Source: Pseudomonas sp. RIT-PI-S (GTDB lineage Bacteria; Pseudomonadota; Gammaproteobacteria; Pseudomonadales; Pseudomonadaceae). Taken from it: a DNA stretch of 64,000 nt. Position numbers and translations under genes: made by a program. Shown here piece by piece: positions 26,738-36,701 of the stretch. The notes beneath the pieces were generated by a model that saw nothing but the letters and a program-made list of their open reading frames with translations, was not told the origin of the DNA and searched no databases. Where the stretch lies: contig NZ_JANZKJ010000008.1 in assembly GCF_025642975.1 (NCBI RefSeq), positions 124,001-188,000 on the forward strand. The letters are read 5' to 3'. Each line of letters begins with the position of its first letter. Position 1 is the first letter of the stretch.

Positions 26738-27817
26738 TCACTTCGGCATTTGCGCGGTGAGGCCTTCGACGTAGTAATTCATCGACGCCAGGTCGGCGAT
26801 GCTGGCGCTGGTGCCGGCGGGGATCTTCTCGACCCCAGCCTGGTCCTTGATCGGGCCGGTGAAGGGCTGGAATTCGCCGCTCTTGATGTTGGCGATCAGT
26901 TGTTCAGCCTCGGCCTTCACCGGGGCAGGCACCACGTCGCTGATTGGCAGCTCGACCGTGCCATCCGCCAGCCCGCCCCAGAAGTCCTGGGATTTCCAGG
27001 TGCCGTCGATCACCGCCTGGGTGGCCTGGATATAGTGCGGAGCCCAGTTGTTGACGATAGAGGTAAGCACGGCCTTGGGGCCGAAGTGGGCCATGTCCGA
27101 GGCATAGCCCACGGCGTACACGCCACGCCGCTCGGCGGTCTGGATCGGCGCGGGGCTGTCGGTGTGCTGGAAGATCACGTCGGCGCCCTGGTCGATCAGC
27201 GCATTGGCGGCGTCCGCCTCTTTGCCGGGGTCGAACCAGGAGTTGACCCACACCACTTTCAGCTCAGTGCCGGGGTTGTACTTGTTCAGCGCCAGTTGGA
27301 TCGCGTTGATGTCGCGGATCACTTCGGGGATCGGGAACGACGCCACGTAGCCCACCTTCTTGCTCTTGGTCATCTTGGCCGCGAGGAACCCGCCCACATA
27401 GCGCCCTTCATAGGTACGGGCGAGGTAGGTGCCCAGGTTCTTGTCCTGCTTGTAGCCGGTGGCATGCTCGAAGATCACCTTGGGGAACTGCTTGGCCACC
27501 TTTACCGTGGGGTTCATGTAGCCGAAGGACGTGGTGAACACCAGGTCGTATTTATCCTTGGCCATGTCGCGGATCACCCGCTCGGCGTCGGCGCCCTCGG
27601 CCACGTTTTCCACGTAGTTGGTCTTGATCTTGTCGCCCATCTGCGCTTCTAGCGCCTTGCGCCCTTGCTCGTGCTGGTAGGTCCAGCCGTGGTCGCCAAT
27701 CGGGCCGACGTAAACGAAGCCAACCTTCAGTGGCGCGGCGCTCGCCGCCAGGCTGCCGGCCAGGCCGATGGCGGCCGCCAGGGTCGCGATGAGTTTCTTC
27801 AGAGGGCGTTTTTGCAC
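26738..27817 (-). CDS. BMP family (nucleoside/purine) ABC transporter substrate-binding protein
   Basis: A 359-residue periplasmic protein of the basic-membrane-protein (PnrA-like) family, whose members bind nucleosides or purines. The signal peptide runs KKLIATLAAAIGLAGSLAASA. The mature part starts KVGFVYVGPIGDHGWTYQHE, the family signature, and later has GADVIFQHTDSPAPIQ. I start it at GTG 27817, nine nt after GGAG; GTG 27823 is in frame but too close to the ribosome binding site. It works with the ATPase at 31524 and the two permeases between. Ligand probably an oxidised purine such as 8-oxoguanine, judged from the neighbouring deaminase. Confidence 0.92.
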   Translation of the reverse strand: MQKRPLKKLIATLAAAIGLAGSLAASAAPLKVGFVYVGPIGDHGWTYQHEQGRKALEAQMGDKIKTNYVENVAEGADAERVIRDMAKDKYDLVFTTSFGYMNPTVKVAKQFPKVIFEHATGYKQDKNLGTYLARTYEGRYVGGFLAAKMTKSKKVGYVASFPIPEVIRDINAIQLALNKYNPGTELKVVWVNSWFDPGKEADAANALIDQGADVIFQHTDSPAPIQTAERRGVYAVGYASDMAHFGPKAVLTSIVNNWAPHYIQATQAVIDGTWKSQDFWGGLADGTVELPISDVVPAPVKAEAEQLIANIKSGEFQPFTGPIKDQAGVEKIPAGTSASIADLASMNYYVEGLTAQMPK

Positions 27818-27967
27818 AGTCACAAGCTCCGGTGGGTGATGTTGTTTTCTGTAGTGCCGTGACAATGCAAAAACTTGACCAACGGGACAGGTCGGTGATT
27901 TCCGGGCTGCGCCTGCTCCCACAGCGGCGCGCAGGCGCGGGCGCTGCCACCCATTGGTGCGCGCGGC

Positions 27968-29323
27968 TCAGCCGTTGACCAGCGCTTGGGCGGCCTGGCG
28001 GTGATCGGCGATCAACCCGGCCACATCCAACCCTTCGACCTGGCCATCCTCGACCCGCCAGCGCCCGCCGATCATCACCCGGTCGGCGCGGTCGGCGCCG
28101 CACAGCAGCAGCGCGGCCAGCGGATCATGGCTGCCGGAGAAGCGCAGGTCGTCCAGCTTGAACAGGGCAAGGTCTGCCTGTTTGCCCGGCGCCAACTGGC
28201 CAATGTCCTCTCGCCCCAGCAGCCCGGCCGAGCCACGGGTTGCCCAACCCAGCACAAGCGCCGGGGTGATCCGCTCGGCGCCGTAGCGCAGCCGTTGCAG
28301 GTAAAGCGCCTGGCGCGCTTCGAGGATGAGGTTGGAGGCGTCGTTGGACGCTGAGCCATCCACGCCGAGGCCAAGGCCGGCGCCGGCGGCCAGCAGCTCC
28401 AGCGAAGGGCAGATGCCGGACGCAAGGCGCATGTTGGAGGTGGGGCAATGGCAGATCCCCACGCCGGCGGCACCCAGCCGCTGGATTTCCTCCGGGTTAA
28501 AGTGAATGCCATGGGCCAGCCAGGTGCGCGGCCCCAGCCAACCCACGCTGTCCAAGTAGTCCACCGTGCGCAAGCCAAAGCGCTGCAGGCAGAAGGCTTC
28601 CTCGTCGAGGGTTTCGGCCAGGTGAGTGTGCAGGCGCACGTCCAGCCGCTCGGCCATGTCGGCGCTGGCCCGCATGATCTCTGGGGTGACCGAGAACGGC
28701 GAGCAGGGCGCCAGGGCGATCTGCACGTGCGCGCCGTCGCCCCGTTGGTGGTAGCGTTCGATCAGCCGCTGGCTGTCGGCCAGGATCGTCTCGCCCTGCT
28801 GCACCGTCTGCTGCGGTGGCAGCCCGCCGTCCGCCTGGCCCAGGCTCATGGAGCCACGGGTGAGCATGGCGCGCATGCCCAACTCGCGCACCGCCTCCAC
28901 CTGCACGTCGATGGCGTGTTCCAGGCCATCGGGGAACAGGTAGTGGTGGTCGGCCGCCGTGGTGCAGCCGGACAGCAGCAGCTCGGCCAGCGCGACCTTG
29001 CTCGCCAGCGCCAGTTGCCCGGGAGTGAGCCGCGCCCACACCGGGTACAGGGTTTTCAGCCAGGGGAACAGCGGCTGATTGACCACCGGCGCCCAGGCGC
29101 GCGTGAGGGTTTGATAGAAGTGGTGATGGGTGTTGATCAGCCCCGGTAGCACTACATGCTCCCGGGCATCGAACACCCGCTCGCAGGGCACGGGCGGTTG
29201 CTCGCCGGCGGCGAGCACGTGTTCGATAACGGTGCCGTTGATCACCAGGCCGCCGCGGGCGTCCAAGGCGTTGGCAGTAAATACGGCGAGGGGGTTCTTC
29301 AACCAGGTACGGGGTGCGGACAT
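27968..29323 (-). CDS. 8-oxoguanine deaminase (amidohydrolase, PA0142 type)
   Basis: A 451-residue metal-dependent amidohydrolase. Metal ligands appear in PGLINTHHHFYQTL near residues 65-67, in RLHTHLAET and in AHGIHF, with the catalytic Asp in GVDGSASND. The sequence is of the type characterised from P. aeruginosa PA0142, which converts 8-oxoguanine to urate and ammonia. Related guanine or isoxanthopterin deaminases are alternatives. It sits within the operon between the permease and binding-protein genes, so imported 8-oxoguanine would be deaminated at once and the urate passed to the general purine pathway. Confidence 0.9.
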   Translation of the reverse strand: MSAPRTWLKNPLAVFTANALDARGGLVINGTVIEHVLAAGEQPPVPCERVFDAREHVVLPGLINTHHHFYQTLTRAWAPVVNQPLFPWLKTLYPVWARLTPGQLALASKVALAELLLSGCTTAADHHYLFPDGLEHAIDVQVEAVRELGMRAMLTRGSMSLGQADGGLPPQQTVQQGETILADSQRLIERYHQRGDGAHVQIALAPCSPFSVTPEIMRASADMAERLDVRLHTHLAETLDEEAFCLQRFGLRTVDYLDSVGWLGPRTWLAHGIHFNPEEIQRLGAAGVGICHCPTSNMRLASGICPSLELLAAGAGLGLGVDGSASNDASNLILEARQALYLQRLRYGAERITPALVLGWATRGSAGLLGREDIGQLAPGKQADLALFKLDDLRFSGSHDPLAALLLCGADRADRVMIGGRWRVEDGQVEGLDVAGLIADHRQAAQALVNG

Positions 29324-29494
29324 AGGGCCGGCTCTCTGAAAGGGTTCAGGGCCCGTCGCAGCGAGCTTGTTCGCGACCCGCCGCGGCCCGCTGTTGGAAC
29401 GGGCAGCGGCAATGCGGTTGGCGGCAAGCCCGGCTGCTGCGGGGCAATACCAGCTCAGTTTTCCCCTGTCTGCTGATCCAGGTAATGCGGCGTT

Positions 29495-30421
29495 CTAGTG
29501 CCCGGGCTGCCAAGGCTGCCCCAACGACACCGGCGCATACAACCGCGTGCGCAAGCCGTCGCGCGACAGTAGCACCAGCACCACGATGGTTGCCACATAC
29601 GGCAGCATCGCCAGCAGGTTGGACGGGATCGCCAGGCCCACCCCTTGCGCCACCAGGTGCAGGATGCTCGCCAGGCCGAACAGGTAGGCGCCCAGCAGCA
29701 GGCGGCCTACCCGCCAGCTGGCGAACACCACCAGCGCCAGGGCGATCCAGCCGCGCCCGGCGCTCATGTTTTCCGCCCACATCGGCGTGTAGGCCAGGGA
29801 CAGGTAAGCGCCCGCCAACCCGGCCATGGCACCGCCGAAGAGCACCGCCAGGGTGCGTACCCGCAGCACCGGCAGGCCCATGGCGCTGGCGGCGTCCGGG
29901 TTCTCGCCCACCGCCTGGATGATCAGCCCCAGCCGGCTTTTGAGCAGCACCCAGGCGACCAGCGCGAACAGCCCGAACGACAGGTAAACCAGCACGTCCT
30001 GGGCAAACAGCATGCGGCCAATCACAGGCAGGCTGCTCAGCCAGGGCAGGGCGACGGGCTCGAAGCCGATCAACGGCTTGCCGACCCAACTGGCCCCCAC
30101 GAAGGTCGACAGGCCCACGCCGAAGATCGTCAACGCCAACCCCGTGGCCACCTGGTTGGCATTGAAAGCCAGTGCCACTAGGGCGAACAACGAGGACAGC
30201 AGCAACCCCGCGACCATCGCCAGCAGCACCCCTAGCCACAGGTTGCCGGTGCTGTAGGCGGCGATGAAGCCGACCACGGCGCCGAACAGCATCATGCCCT
30301 CCTGGCCGAGGTTGAGTACGCCGCTCTTCTCGCAGATCAGTTCGCCCAGCGCCACCAGCAGCAGCGGCGTACCGGTGCGCACCATGGCGAAGAACACATT
30401 GCCGAGCAGGTCGATATCCAT
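29495..30421 (-). CDS. ABC transporter permease, nucleoside/sugar type (NupQ/YufQ-like)
   Basis: A 308-residue inner-membrane permease of the BPD_transp_2 family with about eight to ten hydrophobic segments. Signature stretches are LGELICEKSGVLNLGQEGMM and GENPDAASAMGLPVLRVRTL. It pairs with the permease just upstream. I use ATG 30421, which overlaps the previous stop (TGATG) and has GGGAG 7 nt upstream; the GTG one codon earlier is less well placed. The 171-bp gap to the deaminase gene holds only REP-like sequence. Confidence 0.92.
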   Translation of the reverse strand: MDIDLLGNVFFAMVRTGTPLLLVALGELICEKSGVLNLGQEGMMLFGAVVGFIAAYSTGNLWLGVLLAMVAGLLLSSLFALVALAFNANQVATGLALTIFGVGLSTFVGASWVGKPLIGFEPVALPWLSSLPVIGRMLFAQDVLVYLSFGLFALVAWVLLKSRLGLIIQAVGENPDAASAMGLPVLRVRTLAVLFGGAMAGLAGAYLSLAYTPMWAENMSAGRGWIALALVVFASWRVGRLLLGAYLFGLASILHLVAQGVGLAIPSNLLAMLPYVATIVVLVLLSRDGLRTRLYAPVSLGQPWQPGH

Positions 30422-31523
30422 CACAGCGCTCCCACGCTAACGGCCGCGCTACCACGGCGGGCCCAGCGCAGGTTCAAGCGCGGGCGGTAGAGGATCAGCA
30501 CGTCACTGGCCAGCAGGAAGAACAGCATCATCCCCTGGAACAGCTGGGTGATGGCCTGGGGCAGGTTGAGGGTCATTTGCGCGCTTTCACCGCCCAGGTA
30601 GAGCAGGGCCATCAAGGCGCTGGCGAAGACGATGCCCACCGGGTGCAGCCGGCCAAGGAACGCCACGGTAATGGCGGCGTAGCCGTAACCCGGGCTGACC
30701 TGCGGCACCAGCTGGCCGATCGGGCCGGTGACCTCGCACACCCCGGCCAGCCCCGCCAGGCCGCCGCTGAGCAGCAGCGCCAGCCACACCAGGCGTTTTT
30801 CCCGGAAGCCCACCGAGGCCGCGGCGCGGCGGTCCAGGCCCAGCACCTTGATCTGAAACCCGAGGAAGCTGCGCTGCAGCAACACCCACACGGCCACCAG
30901 CGCGAGCAGGGCGAACCAGGCGCCGGCATGGGCGCGGCCATCTTCGAACAGCACGGGCAGGCGGGCGGAGTCAGCGAACATGGCAGACTCGGGGAAGTTG
31001 AAGCCTGCCGGGTCCTTGAGCGGGCCGTGCACGCCATACAGCAGCAGGTTGAGCGCCACATAGTTGAGCATGATGCTGGTGAGGATTTCGTTGGCATTGA
31101 AGCGTGTGCGCAGCCAGGCGGTGAGGCCGGCCCAGGCCGCGCCACCGAAAGTGCCCACGGCCAGCACCAACACCAATGCCCAGCGGCTTTGCCAATCCAG
31201 CAGGTGCACCGCCACGGCACTGCCGGCCAGCGCCCCGATCAGCAGTTGGCCCTCTGCGCCGATGTTCCAGATGCGTGCCTGGTAGGCGACTGCCAAGCCC
31301 AAGGCACAGAGCACGATAGGGGTGGCCTTGACCAACAGCTCACTCACGCCATACAGGTCGCTTACCGGGGCGATCAACAGGGTGTGCAGCGTGAGTAGCG
31401 GGTCTTGCCCCAGGGCGATGAACAGCAGCGAGCCACAGCCCAGGGTCAGCACCGCCGCCAGCACCGGCGACAACCACAGCATGGCGCGCGATTGCTGGCC
31501 GCGCGGTTCGAGTGAAAGCAGCA

Positions 31524-31524
<1 letters not shown>
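30421..31524 (-). CDS. ABC transporter permease, nucleoside/sugar type (NupP/YufP-like)
   Basis: A 367-residue inner-membrane permease. The segments VAYQARIWNIGAEGQLLIGA and LRTRFNANEILTSIMLNYVA are typical of the larger permease of BMP-type nucleoside importers. A long cytoplasmic loop between helices (around LQRSFLGFQIKVLGLDRRAA) is the probable ATPase contact. It is joined to the ATPase gene and the second permease gene by one-base TGATG overlaps, implying translational coupling. CGGAG precedes the ATG at 31524. Confidence 0.92.
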
Positions 31525-33119
<1,595 letters not shown>

Positions 33120-33265
33120 GGCGGGCTCGTTTGCAGAAGGCTGGGCGAGGTAAAGCAATAAGTTGGCCAGCGAGTCAGCTTTTAGGTTTTCAAGCGCCGG
33201 CCCTTTGTTCACGGGCGGCGAACAGCACGCGGCACGCCACAGCCGCCAGGGCCAGCCCTGAAGTG

Positions 33266-33318
33266 GGGCGCAAGCGCCCAGAAGTGCACGAAGGGTGCGC
33301 CCGCTTGGTGCGCCCGCT
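33266..33318. promoter_or_regulatory. Inverted and direct repeats in the purine operon/AraC divergent promoter region
   Basis: GGGCGC (33266-33271) and GCGCCC (33274-33279) form an inverted repeat with an AA centre. Just beyond, GGTGCGCCCGCT occurs twice as exact direct copies at 33294-33305 and 33307-33318, 13 bp apart. AraC-type regulators often bind direct repeats, so these copies may be the site of the regulator encoded from 33356. The rest of this 236-bp gap shows nothing else distinctive. Confidence 0.35.
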
Positions 33319-33355
33319 ACTCTGTGCGCTTGCATGGTCGAAACCTGGGGCAGCA

Positions 33356-34369
33356 GTGATACAACGACGGACGTTCAGCGGTGGCATCAAGGGCAAGAAC
33401 CTGCGCTACCTGCACGCGGGGCAAGCCGCAACGCCCCCCACCGCCGCTGTGGGGTTTGTGCTGCTCGAGCACTGTTCCCTGCCAGCCTTCACCCAGGCGC
33501 TGGACACCCTGGTGACTGCCAACCTCTTGCAGCCCGCATCGTTCGCCACGCACACCTTTACCCTCACGGGCGCAGAGGTCACCAGTGACCTGGGTATTGT
33601 GATCCGCCCGGACGCCGCCCTGACGAGCTATCCCCTCGAGCAACTGAAGCTGCTGATCATTTGCGGCGGCTTGCGCACCCCGCTGCGGGGTAACCTGGCG
33701 CTGCGCAAGCTGTTGATCAGGGCCGCCGAGCAAGGCGTGGCGCTGGGCGGCCTGTGGAACGGCGCCTGGTTTCTCGGCCACGCCGGGCTGCTCGACGGCT
33801 ACCGCTGCGCGATCCACCCGGAGCACCGGCCCGCGCTGGCAGAAACGGCGAAGTACAGCCAGGTGACCAGCGAGAGCTTCATGGTGGACCGCGACCGCTT
33901 CACCTCTGCCAGCCCTAATGGCGCGTTCAACATGGTGCTGGCCTGGATCGGCCAGGCCCACGGGGCAGGGTTGGTGGATGCCATCGTCGATATCCTGGCC
34001 TTCGAAGTGTCCCGCTACCGGCGTGTGAACCCCACGCTGCGAGTGAAGATGGCCGCGCCACTGCGCAAGGTGGTGGAGCTGATGGAAGCCAACCTGGAGG
34101 AGCCGCTCGGGCTGGGGCAGTTGGCCGAGTACGTGGGCGTTTCGCGGCGGCAGATCGAGCGCCTGTTCAAGGATCAGCTGAGTACCACGCCGTTGCGTTA
34201 TTACCTGGAACTGCGGGTGACCGAGGGGCGCCGCTTGCTGCAGCATTCCACGCTGCCAGTGGTGGAGGTGGCGGTGGCCTGCGGCTTCGTATCACCTAGC
34301 CATTTCAGCAAATGCTACACGGCGTATTTCGGGCATTCGCCGTCCCGGGAAAAACGCCTGGAGTTCTGA
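33356..34369 (+). CDS. GlxA-type AraC family transcriptional regulator (DJ-1/PfpI + AraC)
   Basis: A 337-residue regulator. The N-terminal two-thirds is a DJ-1/PfpI-like amidotransferase fold (from ~residue 28, AVGFVLLEHCSLPAFTQALD), with LGGLWNGAWFLGHAGLLDG where the nucleophile Cys would sit; it reads Asn, so it is a sensor and not an enzyme. The C-terminal AraC domain (~230-337) contains LGQLAEYVGVSRRQIERLF and EVAVACGFVSPSHFSKCYT. GTG 33356 gives a normal family length; a much longer frame from 33131 is unlikely. It is divergent from the purine operon and may control it. Confidence 0.88.
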   Translation: MIQRRTFSGGIKGKNLRYLHAGQAATPPTAAVGFVLLEHCSLPAFTQALDTLVTANLLQPASFATHTFTLTGAEVTSDLGIVIRPDAALTSYPLEQLKLLIICGGLRTPLRGNLALRKLLIRAAEQGVALGGLWNGAWFLGHAGLLDGYRCAIHPEHRPALAETAKYSQVTSESFMVDRDRFTSASPNGAFNMVLAWIGQAHGAGLVDAIVDILAFEVSRYRRVNPTLRVKMAAPLRKVVELMEANLEEPLGLGQLAEYVGVSRRQIERLFKDQLSTTPLRYYLELRVTEGRRLLQHSTLPVVEVAVACGFVSPSHFSKCYTAYFGHSPSREKRLEF

Positions 34370-34446
34370 AACGGCGGGGGCGCCGCTACAGCAATCGAGT
34401 GGCCTATTTGCTATCGTGCGCAGGCCCAACCACGCCCGGACACCCC

Positions 34447-35229
34447 ATGAGTGCTGAAGACCCCGCCGCCCCTGAAAAAGACCGCAAATTCGTCGAGGCG
34501 CTGGGCCGTGGCCTGGAGGTATTGCGGGCGTTCACACAGGGCTCGGTGGTGCTGGGCAACCAGGAGATCTCCAGGCTCACCGGCCTGCCCAAGGCCACGG
34601 TGTCGCGCATGACCTACACCCTGACCCAGCTGGGTTACCTGAGCTATGCGCCGCAGCTGGAAAAGTACCAGCTCGATTCCGGCGTGCTCGCGCTGGGTTA
34701 CGCGTATGTGTCCAACCTGCGCGTGCGCCAGCTCGCCAAGCCTTACATGGACGACTTCGCCCGCCGCACCCATACCACCGTGGGCCTGACCTGCCGCGAC
34801 CGGCTGAGCATGATCTACGTGGAAAACTGCCGGCCGGTGGAGGTTGCCACCCTGCGCATGGACGCCGGCGTGCGCCTGCCCCTGGCCACCACGGCGGCGG
34901 GCAGGGCGTTCCTGGCGGCGACGCCGGCGCACGAACGCGCACACCTGCTCACCGCGCTGGCGGCCAAGCACGGGCCCGAGTGGCCCGAGCTGGAAGCGTC
35001 GCTGGGGGAGTCTTTCGCTCAGTACCAGGCCCACGGTTTCTGCCTGTCGCTGGGGGATTGGGACCGCAACGTCATCGCCGCCGGCGTACCCCTGCGCCTG
35101 GCCGATGGCAGCACCATGGTGCTCACCTGCGGTGCGCCGTCCTATCAACTGAGCGAGGAGCGGCTCAAGGGTGAACTGGCGCACGAGCTGCAAACCCTGG
35201 CCCGGGACGTGGAGAGCCTGGGGGCGTAA
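34447..35229 (+). CDS. IclR family transcriptional regulator
   Basis: A 260-residue regulator with an N-terminal winged helix-turn-helix (residues ~17-75, GNQEISRLTGLPKATVSRM) and a C-terminal IclR effector domain (~90-255) including GLTCRDRLSMIYVENC and the glycine-poor stretch SLGDWDRNVIAAGVPL. Family members sense small carboxylates or aromatic compounds. It converges on the pimeloyl-CoA-type operon whose first gene is preceded by a 15-bp perfect palindrome of IclR type, so that operon is the likely target. No such palindrome is seen in front of this gene itself. Confidence 0.92.
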   Translation: MSAEDPAAPEKDRKFVEALGRGLEVLRAFTQGSVVLGNQEISRLTGLPKATVSRMTYTLTQLGYLSYAPQLEKYQLDSGVLALGYAYVSNLRVRQLAKPYMDDFARRTHTTVGLTCRDRLSMIYVENCRPVEVATLRMDAGVRLPLATTAAGRAFLAATPAHERAHLLTALAAKHGPEWPELEASLGESFAQYQAHGFCLSLGDWDRNVIAAGVPLRLADGSTMVLTCGAPSYQLSEERLKGELAHELQTLARDVESLGA

Positions 35230-35239
35230 AGCCCGTTCG

Positions 35240-35468
35240 CCGTAGGAGATTCCCTGGATGCCCGCAAGCGCTAACGCGCAGCAACGCGGCTTGCCGGCAA
35301 CAGGCGTTATATGGAACTGCGTTGATCGCGGGCAAGCCCGGCTGCTACGGGCTCGGCGCCGTAGGAGATTCCCTGTTGCCCGCAAGCGCTGACGCGCAGC
35401 AACGCGGCTTGCCGGCAACAGGCGTTATATGGAACTGCGTTGATCGCGGGCAAGCCCGGCTGCTACGG
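35240..35468. repeat. Tandem duplication of a 110-bp REP-type unit
   Basis: Copy 1 (35240-35350, 111 bp) and copy 2 (35359-35468, 110 bp) are nearly identical, differing by one indel at CCTGGATGCC versus CCTGTTGCC and one or two substitutions, and are separated by GCTCGGCG. Each unit starts CCGTAGGAGATTCCCTG and ends GCAAGCCCGGCTGCTACGG, so the ends are partly complementary and it can fold as a long hairpin. It fills most of the 320-bp gap between the ends of the IclR and acyl-CoA dehydrogenase genes; the remainder shows nothing. Confidence 0.85.
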
Positions 35469-35548
35469 CGCTGGTTTGAAGGGGCCTGGCGTTGCCATCC
35501 GGGGGCTCCCATCAACTTGGGCCGCCGTTCGCAGGCACTCGCCAGCCT

Positions 35549-36691
35549 TCACGCCATCTCCATCAGTGCCGCATAAGCCTTGAGGTGATGGTCGTCGTCA
35601 CCGAACTGGTGGCTGAGCATCACCAGCCGCTTGGCGTGGTGGGCCAGCACGTATTCCCAGGTCATGCCAATGCCACCGTGCAGCTGGATGGCCTGTTCGG
35701 CAATGAAGCGCCCGGCACGGCTGCAAATGAACTTGGCGTTGGCCAGTACCCGCGAGCGTTCGGCGCTATCGGGCTGGTCGGCGGTGCACGCCGCCAGGAT
35801 CGCCATGGAGGTGGCCTGTTGCAGCTCGGTGTGCATGTCCACCATGCGGTGTTGCAACACCTGGAACTTGCCGATGGGAATGCCGAACTGTTTGCGTGTC
35901 TTGAGGTAATCCAGGGTCAGGTTGCAGGCCTCCTGCATGTTGCCCAGTGCTTCGGCGCACTGCGCGGCAATGGCGCGGCCTTGCTGATAGCGCAGGGCGC
36001 TGAAGCCTTGGCCCAACGGCCCTAGTAGTTGGTCGGGCGTGACCTGTACGTTCTCCAGCGTCAGCTCGCAGGCTTTTGGCCCGTCGATGGTGGGATAGTC
36101 GCGGCGGTGCACGCCGGGCGCATTGGGGTCCAGCAAAAACAGGCTGATTCCGGCTTCGTCATCCACGCCACCGGCGGTGCGGGCGCTGACGATAATGGCG
36201 TCGGCGCTGTGCCCGCCAATCACTACCGCCTTGCGGCCATTGAGCCGGTAGCCCTCGGCCAACGCCTCGGCGCGGGTGCTCACATGGTTGAGCAGGTAAT
36301 GGCTGTGCGGCTCTTCGAAGGCCACCGCCAGCTGCGCCTCGGCGGCGGCCAGTGGGGCCAGCCACCGGTCCTTTTGCGCTTCGCTGCCCAGCTGCGCGAG
36401 CAGCCCGCCGGCGTAGACCACCGAATGCAGATAGGGCTCCAGGCACAGGCCGCGGCCTAGCTCGGTCATCACCAGCATCAGGTCCACGCTGCTGCCATCC
36501 ATGCCGCCCAGCTCTTCGGCGAAGGGCACCGCGGTGAGGCCCAGGGCCCCCAGCTGCGCCCAGAAGTCGCGGGAATAGCCCAGGGGGCTGGCGGCATGCC
36601 CGGCGCGCGCCTCGAAGCTGTACAGATCGCGGACCAGGCGCGCCGCGGTGTCCTGAAGCATTTGCTGCTCTTGGCTTAGGTTGAAGTCCAT
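35549..36691 (-). CDS. Acyl-CoA dehydrogenase family protein, small subunit (PimD-like)
   Basis: A 380-residue flavoprotein-fold protein with all three acyl-CoA dehydrogenase domains. It begins MDFNLSQEQQMLQDTAARLV and has TRKQFGIPIGKFQVLQHRMV and QLHGGIGMTWEYVLAHHAKR. The usual catalytic Glu positions are not filled in an obvious way, as in the small subunits of heteromeric dehydrogenases (PimD; ChsE-type pairs). It is last in the operon, 10 bp after the large-subunit gene, so the two probably form a heterotetramer oxidising a dicarboxyl- or cyclic-acyl-CoA. That functional reading is by analogy with the Rhodopseudomonas pim operon. Confidence 0.85.
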   Translation of the reverse strand: MDFNLSQEQQMLQDTAARLVRDLYSFEARAGHAASPLGYSRDFWAQLGALGLTAVPFAEELGGMDGSSVDLMLVMTELGRGLCLEPYLHSVVYAGGLLAQLGSEAQKDRWLAPLAAAEAQLAVAFEEPHSHYLLNHVSTRAEALAEGYRLNGRKAVVIGGHSADAIIVSARTAGGVDDEAGISLFLLDPNAPGVHRRDYPTIDGPKACELTLENVQVTPDQLLGPLGQGFSALRYQQGRAIAAQCAEALGNMQEACNLTLDYLKTRKQFGIPIGKFQVLQHRMVDMHTELQQATSMAILAACTADQPDSAERSRVLANAKFICSRAGRFIAEQAIQLHGGIGMTWEYVLAHHAKRLVMLSHQFGDDDHHLKAYAALMEMA

Positions 36692-36701
36692 GGGGCGCCC
36701 C

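Noticed and set aside
33131..33355. N-terminal extension of the GlxA-type regulator by 75 residues
   Set aside because: The extra part has no resemblance to the DJ-1/PfpI fold and would give an abnormal length; GTG 33356 fits the family.
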